Below, in pieces: positions 30,389 through 35,135 of a DNA stretch of 35,135 bases. Origin of the DNA: an uncultured Chlorobiaceae bacterium (lineage in GTDB: Bacteria > Bacteroidota > Chlorobiia > Chlorobiales > Chlorobiaceae); NCBI GenBank assembly GCA_903915955.1, contig CAIWUU010000048.1, positions 1 to 35,135 of the forward strand, given 5' to 3'. The notes under the pieces were generated by a model. It was not told the DNA's origin. It saw only the letters and a list, made by a program, of their open reading frames with translations, and ran no database searches. The stretch's first letter is position 1. The number at the start of each line of letters is the position of its first letter. A program made the position numbers and the translations under genes.

Positions 30389-32038
30389 ATGTCGAAATAC
30401 CTTCCTGACCTGTCCGAGCTGAAAAAAGAGTTCGACGAAAAGCCCAGTGTTCTCAAAGGAGACTATTCTCCTCGTGAGTGGTGGGATCTACCCGTAGAGT
30501 ATCGTGACGGAAACTGGTGTTTTTCCGGTAAACCTGAGGTGCTTGATGACCTTGGTTTTGCCAATCCAAGAAAATGGGCTGCAACCGATCAAGACTGGCA
30601 ACTACCTGCCGGGTGGCAGAAGATAATCAGTGACGGTTTGCAAAGCCGGCTGAAAAAGTATCGTTCGCTAAAGTTATTTCTTGATGCCTGTGTTCGTTGT
30701 GGAGCATGTGCTGACAAATGTCATTTTTTTCTTGGCACAGGCGATCCCAAAAATATGCCGGTTGTCAGGGCTGAGCTTCTTCGCTCGGTTTATCGCAACG
30801 ATTTTCCTCTGGTCGAAAAAATACTGAAGGGTTTTTCCGGTTCCCGGAAGCTGACTGAAGAGGTGATCAAAGAGTGGCACATGTATTTTCATCAGTGTAC
30901 AGAGTGTCGCCGCTGCTCGGTTTTCTGTCCCTTCGGGATAGATACGGCAGAGATAACGATTATGGTCAGGGAGCTGCTGCACCTGATAGGCGTGAATAAC
31001 AACTGGATTCTTGGTCCGGTTTCGAACTGCAATCGCACTGGGAACCACCTTGGTATCGAGCCACACACCCTTGTGCAGAATATTAACTCTCTTGTTGAGG
31101 ATATTGAAGATCTTACCGGTGTTGCCGTAGAGCCGACCTTTAATCGCAAAGGCGCAGAGGTTCTCTTCATTACTCCCTCTGGCGATGTTTTTGGTGATCC
31201 CGGCGTCTATACCATGATGGGTTATCTTTTGCTTTTCCATCACATCGGTCTTGATTACACCATCAGCACTTATGCTTCGGAGGGGGGCAATTTTGGTTTG
31301 TTCACTTCCAATGATATGATGAAGAAGTTGAACGCCAAGATGTATCATGAAGCAAAACGGCTTGGTGTGAAATGGATACTTGGTGGTGAGTGCGGTCACA
31401 TGTGGCGTGTGGTGCATCAGTATATGAGCACGATGAATGGCCCTGCAGATTTTCTTGAGCAGCCGGTATCTCCGATCACCGGAACACGTTTCAGCAATGC
31501 AGCGGCTACAAAAATGGTGCACATCGCTGAATTTACCGCTGATTTGATCCACCACAAAAAATTGAAGCTTGATCCGAAACGTAATGATCATTTGCGGACA
31601 ACATTCCATGACTCATGCAACGTTGCCAGAGGAATGGGTATGTTTGAGGAGCCTCGCTATGTGCTTCGTAACGTATGCAACAGTTTTCATGAAATGCCCG
31701 AAAATACCATCAGGGAGAAGACATTCTGCTGTGGTTCAGGAAGTGGTCTGAATGCTGAGGAGTACATGGATATTCGGATGAGGGGAGGGTTTCCAAGAGC
31801 GCATGCAGTCAGGTATGTCAAGGAGCGTCACAAAGTTGACTCTCTTGTGACAATCTGTGCTATTGATCGTGCAAGTCTTCCACCTCTTATGAAGTACTGG
31901 AATCCAGGTGTTTCAGTGTATGGTCTCCATGAACTTGTTGGCAATGCGCTTGTCATGCAGGGGGAGAAGAAGAGAACAACTGATTTGAGAGAGAACACCA
32001 TGGCTGGTTTTGAGGATGGAGGTGATGATGAAGAGTAG
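30389..32038 (+). CDS. dsrK: DsrK, HdrD-like iron-sulfur subunit
   Basis: This 549-residue cytoplasmic subunit has two ferredoxin clusters at Cys101/104/107/111 and Cys170/173/176/180. Two CCG-type segments of the heterodisulfide reductase family follow: 'GGECGHMWRV..' / 'TFHDSCNVARGMGMFEEPRYVL' and 'KTFCCGSGSGLNAEE'. The CCG domain holds the special [4Fe-4S] centre that reacts with the DsrC thiols or trisulfide. It couples DsrC to DsrM in the membrane. The C-terminus is an acidic tail (GGDDEE) that overlaps the dsrJ start. Confidence 0.97.
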   Translation: MSKYLPDLSELKKEFDEKPSVLKGDYSPREWWDLPVEYRDGNWCFSGKPEVLDDLGFANPRKWAATDQDWQLPAGWQKIISDGLQSRLKKYRSLKLFLDACVRCGACADKCHFFLGTGDPKNMPVVRAELLRSVYRNDFPLVEKILKGFSGSRKLTEEVIKEWHMYFHQCTECRRCSVFCPFGIDTAEITIMVRELLHLIGVNNNWILGPVSNCNRTGNHLGIEPHTLVQNINSLVEDIEDLTGVAVEPTFNRKGAEVLFITPSGDVFGDPGVYTMMGYLLLFHHIGLDYTISTYASEGGNFGLFTSNDMMKKLNAKMYHEAKRLGVKWILGGECGHMWRVVHQYMSTMNGPADFLEQPVSPITGTRFSNAAATKMVHIAEFTADLIHHKKLKLDPKRNDHLRTTFHDSCNVARGMGMFEEPRYVLRNVCNSFHEMPENTIREKTFCCGSGSGLNAEEYMDIRMRGGFPRAHAVRYVKERHKVDSLVTICAIDRASLPPLMKYWNPGVSVYGLHELVGNALVMQGEKKRTTDLRENTMAGFEDGGDDEE

Positions 32039-32408
32039 TAAATTCATTTTGATGGTGGCCGTTGCTGCTCTTTCTCTTTTTGCAGTGCTCAATGTTTTCA
32101 GGAATGGGGAGGCTGAGACATCGCAGAAACCTCTCCCTAGCGTTTCAGCTATCGACAGCACCAAGTGCATCGCTCCTGCATCGTTTATGCGTGCCAACCA
32201 TATGCAGGTGTTGCATGCCTGGGAGAAATCAGTAGTGCGAGAAGGAGATCGAGTGCATATCGCCGCAAATGGGAGCCGATTCCAGAAGAGCCTGGGGACT
32301 TGTCTTGGTTGTCATAACAACCGGCTTTTCTGCTTCAACTGTCATAGCTATGCCAATGTTAAACCAAAGTGCTGGAATTGTCATCTCTCGCCGATGGAAA
32401 CACCATGA
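32028..32408 (+). CDS. dsrJ: DsrJ, triheme cytochrome c
   Basis: I choose the ATG at 32028, where GGAGG lies five bases upstream; ATG 32025 is possible. The 126-residue protein has an uncleaved-looking N-terminal helix (about residues 5-24) that exports and anchors it. It has three haem c sites: CLGCH (92-96), CFNCH (102-106) and CWNCH (115-119). Cys47 in 'STKCIAP' matches the conserved cysteine proposed as a distal ligand of one haem. It acts on the periplasmic side of DsrMKJOP. The start lies inside the end of dsrK, and the stop overlaps dsrO (ATGA). Confidence 0.97.
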   Translation: MKSSKFILMVAVAALSLFAVLNVFRNGEAETSQKPLPSVSAIDSTKCIAPASFMRANHMQVLHAWEKSVVREGDRVHIAANGSRFQKSLGTCLGCHNNRLFCFNCHSYANVKPKCWNCHLSPMETP

Positions 32409-33184
32409 TGAATGAACAACGAAGAGAATTTATCAAAAAAACCGCATTAGGGGTTTTTGCCGGGCTCGGTGTCGCATCCGGGCTTGTACCTGCGTTTTCG
32501 CTTGAAAAAACAGCTCTTCCCGTCTGGGATGAAAAGCCAGTTCCGGGAAAAATTCGCTGGGGCATGGTGATAGATACGCGTCAATGCAAGGAGGGTTGTC
32601 AGCAGTGTGTTACTGCATGCCATCATGAGCATAACGTGCCTGCCTTCAAGAACAGGAAAGAGGAGATCAGGTGGATCTGGAAAAACTCATACAAGAATGT
32701 TTTTCCAACTGCAACCAATTCCGCTGTCAGTAAAGAGATTCAAAACCGCTCTTTCCTCTCGTTGTGCAACCATTGCGCCGATTCTCCCTGTACACAAATC
32801 TGCCCGACCGGAGCAACGTTTAAACGCTGGGATGGTATCGTTGAGATTGATTATCATCGTTGTGTTGGATGTCGTTTCTGTATACCAGCATGCCCTTATG
32901 GCTCACTGAGTTTTAACTGGCAGGATCCACGGACAGCGATTGTTGATCCGGTTACTGCATACCCGACAAGGGAGCAGGGTGTCGTTGAAAAATGCAATTT
33001 CTGTTCCGACAGGCTTGTCAAAGGCTTGCTGCCTGCATGTGTTGACGCGTGTCCCGAACAGGCTTTTACTTTTGGCGATATGAACGATCCCGTCTCAGAT
33101 ATTCGCGTAGTGCTGGAAAGCAATGTCACGATGCAGAGAAAGCCAGAGTTGGGAACCAAACCTTCAGTTTTTTACATTATTTAA
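32405..33184 (+). CDS. dsrO: DsrO, Tat-exported ferredoxin-like subunit
   Basis: The start at 32405 overlaps the dsrJ stop by ATGA; the next codon is also ATG. The 259-residue protein begins with a twin-arginine signal [18 protein letters not shown], so it is folded with its clusters before export. It has NrfC/HybA-type cysteine groups: '[12 protein letters not shown]', '[14 protein letters not shown]', '[12 protein letters not shown]' and '[21 protein letters not shown]'. It sits in the periplasm between DsrJ and the quinone-binding DsrP. It resembles the ferredoxin half of the soeBC-like fusion, which by contrast has no signal. Confidence 0.97.
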   Translation: MMNEQRREFIKKTALGVFAGLGVASGLVPAFSLEKTALPVWDEKPVPGKIRWGMVIDTRQCKEGCQQCVTACHHEHNVPAFKNRKEEIRWIWKNSYKNVFPTATNSAVSKEIQNRSFLSLCNHCADSPCTQICPTGATFKRWDGIVEIDYHRCVGCRFCIPACPYGSLSFNWQDPRTAIVDPVTAYPTREQGVVEKCNFCSDRLVKGLLPACVDACPEQAFTFGDMNDPVSDIRVVLESNVTMQRKPELGTKPSVFYII

Positions 33185-33193
33185 CGTTTTCCC

Positions 33194-34291
33194 ATGATTG
33201 AGAAAGCTCTGAAAGGAAACCGCAGTTACTGGATCTGGATAGTATTCCTTGTTACTCTTGTTGCTTCAGGCCTTTCTGCCTATTATCAGCAGAGATGGTT
33301 CGGGCTTACTGTTACCGGTATGGGGCGTGAGGCAAGTTTTGGGATTTATACAGCACAACTCACCTTTCTCCTTGGTGTAGCGGCTTCCGCTGTTATGGTT
33401 GTTTTTTCCTTCTCTCTGCGTCGGCAGAAGGAGTTGGCAAAAACAGTTATCATTGCTCTCTTCATGGCAGTATCAGCAGCCTTGATGAGTATGCTGTTTG
33501 TTGTTGCTGATATGGGAAAGCCTGATCGTGTACTGAATATCATTTTCTTTCCAAATCCCCGCTCTCTGGTTTTCTGGGATCTTCTGTTGCTTTCGGGTTA
33601 TCTTGCCACCAGCCTTATCTCCGGTTGGGCAATGCTTGGCGCTGAGCATAAGGGGGTGCCGCCATCTGCTTGGGTGACGTCGGTCATGTATCTCTCAATT
33701 CCTTTGGCATTCGGTATAGCTACTATTTCGGCAGTTCTCTATGCGGGCTTGCCTGGTATCAATCTTTGGTTGACGGCCGTGCTTGCCATCCGTTTTATAG
33801 CTTCTGCCTTGGCGGCAGGCATGGCGTTGTTGATTTTGGTTACTCTTATGCTGAAGGAAACTACAGGGTTTGATGCCGGAAAAGAGGCAAGAGAGAAGCT
33901 TGCCATGGTAGCAACTTACGCAGGGATAGCCAATGTTTTGCTGCTTGGGGTTCAATTTATTACTACCACCTATAGCAATCTTCCATGGATGTGGTTTTCC
34001 CTCATTATTGGTGTTGTTTCGGTTACTATTCTCCTTCTTCCAGCACTAAGAAAATCGCAACTGTTGTTTGTTGGAGCATGTACCGCTCTTGTCCTCTCCG
34101 TGTGGGTTGACAAGAGCGCCGGGTTAATGATTGGAGGAGAGCTTGTTCCTGCACCGCTCGGATCAATTGTTGCGTATGCACCAACGTCAACGGAACTCTT
34201 TGTTGTCGTTGGAATTTGGAGTCTTGGTACCATGTTGTTTACGGCCCTGTTAAAGGTTGTCGTTGCCGTAAAGGTTGACAATGAAGGTTGA
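33194..34291 (+). CDS. dsrP: DsrP, NrfD-like quinone-interacting membrane subunit
   Basis: This 365-residue integral membrane protein has about ten helices, with the NrfD-family opening 'WIWIVFLVTLVASGLSAYYQQRWFGLTVTGMGREASFGIYTAQLTF'. DsrP moves electrons between quinone and the periplasmic DsrO/DsrJ part of the complex. It starts nine bases after dsrO. A strong terminator follows, so DsrP is probably the last gene at full transcript level. Confidence 0.96.
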   Translation: MIEKALKGNRSYWIWIVFLVTLVASGLSAYYQQRWFGLTVTGMGREASFGIYTAQLTFLLGVAASAVMVVFSFSLRRQKELAKTVIIALFMAVSAALMSMLFVVADMGKPDRVLNIIFFPNPRSLVFWDLLLLSGYLATSLISGWAMLGAEHKGVPPSAWVTSVMYLSIPLAFGIATISAVLYAGLPGINLWLTAVLAIRFIASALAAGMALLILVTLMLKETTGFDAGKEAREKLAMVATYAGIANVLLLGVQFITTTYSNLPWMWFSLIIGVVSVTILLLPALRKSQLLFVGACTALVLSVWVDKSAGLMIGGELVPAPLGSIVAYAPTSTELFVVVGIWSLGTMLFTALLKVVVAVKVDNEG

Positions 34292-34333
34292 TTGTTTGCC
34301 GAAGTTTTCTGTTTTGAAATTTATTTTCCAAAG

Positions 34334-34373
34334 GGCTTCCTGCTATTCTGGTATGCAGGAGGCCATTTTTTTT
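34334..34373 (+). terminator. Intrinsic terminator between dsrP and dsrV
   Basis: GGCTTCCTGC (34334-34343) pairs with GCAGGAGGCC (34355-34364) over ten positions with one G-U pair and an 11-base loop. Eight T residues follow (34366-34373). This is the best rho-independent terminator in the window. It lies 43 bases after dsrP and ahead of dsrV. Confidence 0.85.
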
Positions 34374-34420
34374 GATGGAAGCTCCTTGTCATGGGAGTTT
34401 TTACTGTAAAAGGAGAGATC

Positions 34421-34870
34421 ATGAAGAGTTTTCTGCCACTGAATATCAGGATAGATAACAAGAAAATTCTCTTTGTTGGCGGTGGTAAAATTGCACTCCA
34501 CAAGATTAAAACGGTTGGGCAGTACACCCGTAATATCACCATTGTTTCACCGGACATTCAGGATGAGTTGCATCAGATGGGATTCACAGAGATTCGTAAA
34601 GAGTATGGCACTTCAGATCTTGAAGGATTTTTTCTTGTCTATGCCTGCACCAACAACCTTGAGGTGAACCGAAGGATAAAAAACGATGCGGCTGATTACG
34701 GAATTCTGGTCAATGTTGTTGATAACAGGGAGTTGTCAGATTTTATCTCACCAGCGGTTATTAAGCAAGACGAGATGACGATTGCGGTCTCTTCAAATGG
34801 TGAAAATGTAAAAAAGTCAGTTGAGTGGCGGAACAAACTGAAATCCATCGTGGAACGTAGTGATTTCTGA
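34421..34870 (+). CDS. dsrV: DsrV, precorrin-2 dehydrogenase / sirohydrochlorin ferrochelatase-like protein
   Basis: I choose the ATG at 34421, which follows AAAGGAG with good spacing; an upstream in-frame start at 34391 lacks support. The 149-residue protein has the Met8/CysG-B NAD domain '[19 protein letters not shown]' (about residues 13-31) and the conserved end '[38 protein letters not shown]'. It would oxidise precorrin-2 to sirohydrochlorin, and perhaps insert iron, to make siroheme for DsrAB. It is shorter than the usual 200-residue form and lacks most of the C-terminal helical domain. dsrW follows after 30 bases. Confidence 0.92.
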   Translation: MKSFLPLNIRIDNKKILFVGGGKIALHKIKTVGQYTRNITIVSPDIQDELHQMGFTEIRKEYGTSDLEGFFLVYACTNNLEVNRRIKNDAADYGILVNVVDNRELSDFISPAVIKQDEMTIAVSSNGENVKKSVEWRNKLKSIVERSDF

Positions 34871-34900
34871 ATCACTTGTTATAATAAGAGGAATCAAGTC

Positions 34901-35135
34901 ATGAATAAGAGAGCAGATAGTGCTATACTGGTCCCGGAGCCGCAGAAAAGGGGGTATGTCTATATTATCGGTGCTGGTCCAGGTGATCCGGAACTGCTGA
35001 CCGTAAAGGCCGCCAGGGTTTTGCATGAGGCTGATGTTATCCTTTATGATGATCTGGTCAGCAGTGACCTTGTTGCTCAATTCAGTGCGCTTAAAATCTA
35101 TACCGGCAAACGGAAAGACAGTCACCATTTTGAAC
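34901..35135 (+). CDS. dsrW: DsrW, uroporphyrinogen-III C-methyltransferase (partial)
   Basis: The gene runs off the right edge; 78 residues are visible. After a leader of about 17 residues the sequence is '[37 protein letters not shown]', the signature of SUMT/CobA enzymes. These enzymes methylate uroporphyrinogen III twice to make precorrin-2, the substrate for DsrV. AGAGGAATCAAGTC precedes the ATG. Together dsrN, dsrV and dsrW give the cluster its own siroheme-amide pathway. Whether a uroporphyrinogen synthase domain is fused at the C-terminus cannot be seen. Confidence 0.93.
   Translation, partial: MNKRADSAILVPEPQKRGYVYIIGAGPGDPELLTVKAARVLHEADVILYDDLVSSDLVAQFSALKIYTGKRKDSHHFE

Noticed and set aside
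30674-31609. Minus-strand frame of 311 codons opposite dsrK
   Set aside because: It is an antisense shadow. dsrK has all its cluster motifs and the reverse frame shows none.
1-35135. CRISPR arrays, insertion sequences, prophage or tRNA genes
   Set aside because: I saw no regular spaced repeats, transposase or integrase motifs, or tRNA-like cloverleaf in the intergenic gaps. A tRNAscan or Infernal run would be needed to be certain.

Overview
The window is chromosomal DNA from a green sulfur bacterium (Chlorobiaceae, most likely Chlorobium or a close relative). The assignment rests on a dsr cluster in the order known from that group, dsrN-C-A-B-L-U-E-F-H-T-M-K-J-O-P-V-W, including the dsrU, dsrV and dsrW genes. 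It also rests on a polysulfide-reductase-like complex of the PSRLC3/Soe type with a fused iron-sulfur/membrane subunit. The species cannot be fixed from the sequence alone. I saw no rRNA, tRNA, CRISPR array, insertion sequence or phage gene.

Region 1 (1-5.9 kb) is ordinary accessory and housekeeping DNA. It starts with a tripartite exporter: the end of an HlyD-type adaptor, a MacB/DevC-like permease, its ATPase and a NodT-type outer-membrane lipoprotein, joined by ATGA overlaps. An SRPBCC-fold protein, a four-helix membrane protein (minus strand), a PhnA-like zinc-ribbon protein and a TatD-associated radical SAM protein (minus strand) follow.

Region 2 (5.9-12.0 kb) holds a long B12-dependent ribonucleotide reductase (nrdJ). 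It converges on a minus-strand operon of a DUF4293 membrane protein, pdxA and ftsE. A strong hairpin sits between the two convergent ends.

Region 3 (12.0-21.2 kb) is a sulfur module upstream of dsr. It has a FadL/OmpP1 outer-membrane channel, a SoeB-SoeC fusion, a SoeA-like molybdoenzyme with no export signal, a TauE/SafE permease with its DUF1634 partner, and the persulfide-transfer set dsrE2-rhodanese-tusA.

Region 4 (21.2-35.1 kb) is the reverse dissimilatory sulfite reductase cluster on one strand. It encodes siroheme amidation (DsrN), the sulfur carrier DsrC, the reductase DsrAB, the electron-transferring flavoprotein DsrL, DsrU (unknown), the sulfur relay DsrEFH, DsrT, the membrane complex DsrMKJOP, and siroheme synthesis (DsrV; DsrW cut by the window edge).

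A plausible flow, inferred from the families, is as follows. Stored or external zero-valent sulfur is passed as persulfide by rhodanese, TusA and DsrE2 to DsrEFH and then to DsrC. DsrAB oxidises it to sulfite, with DsrL and DsrMKJOP taking the electrons. Sulfite is then either oxidised on the cytoplasmic face by the Soe-like complex or exported by TauE. The less explained signals are a shared AT-rich inverted-repeat motif ahead of fadL, soeBC and dsrC, a perfect 12-bp palindrome ahead of dsrE2, and the FadL-type channel at the head of the sulfur genes.
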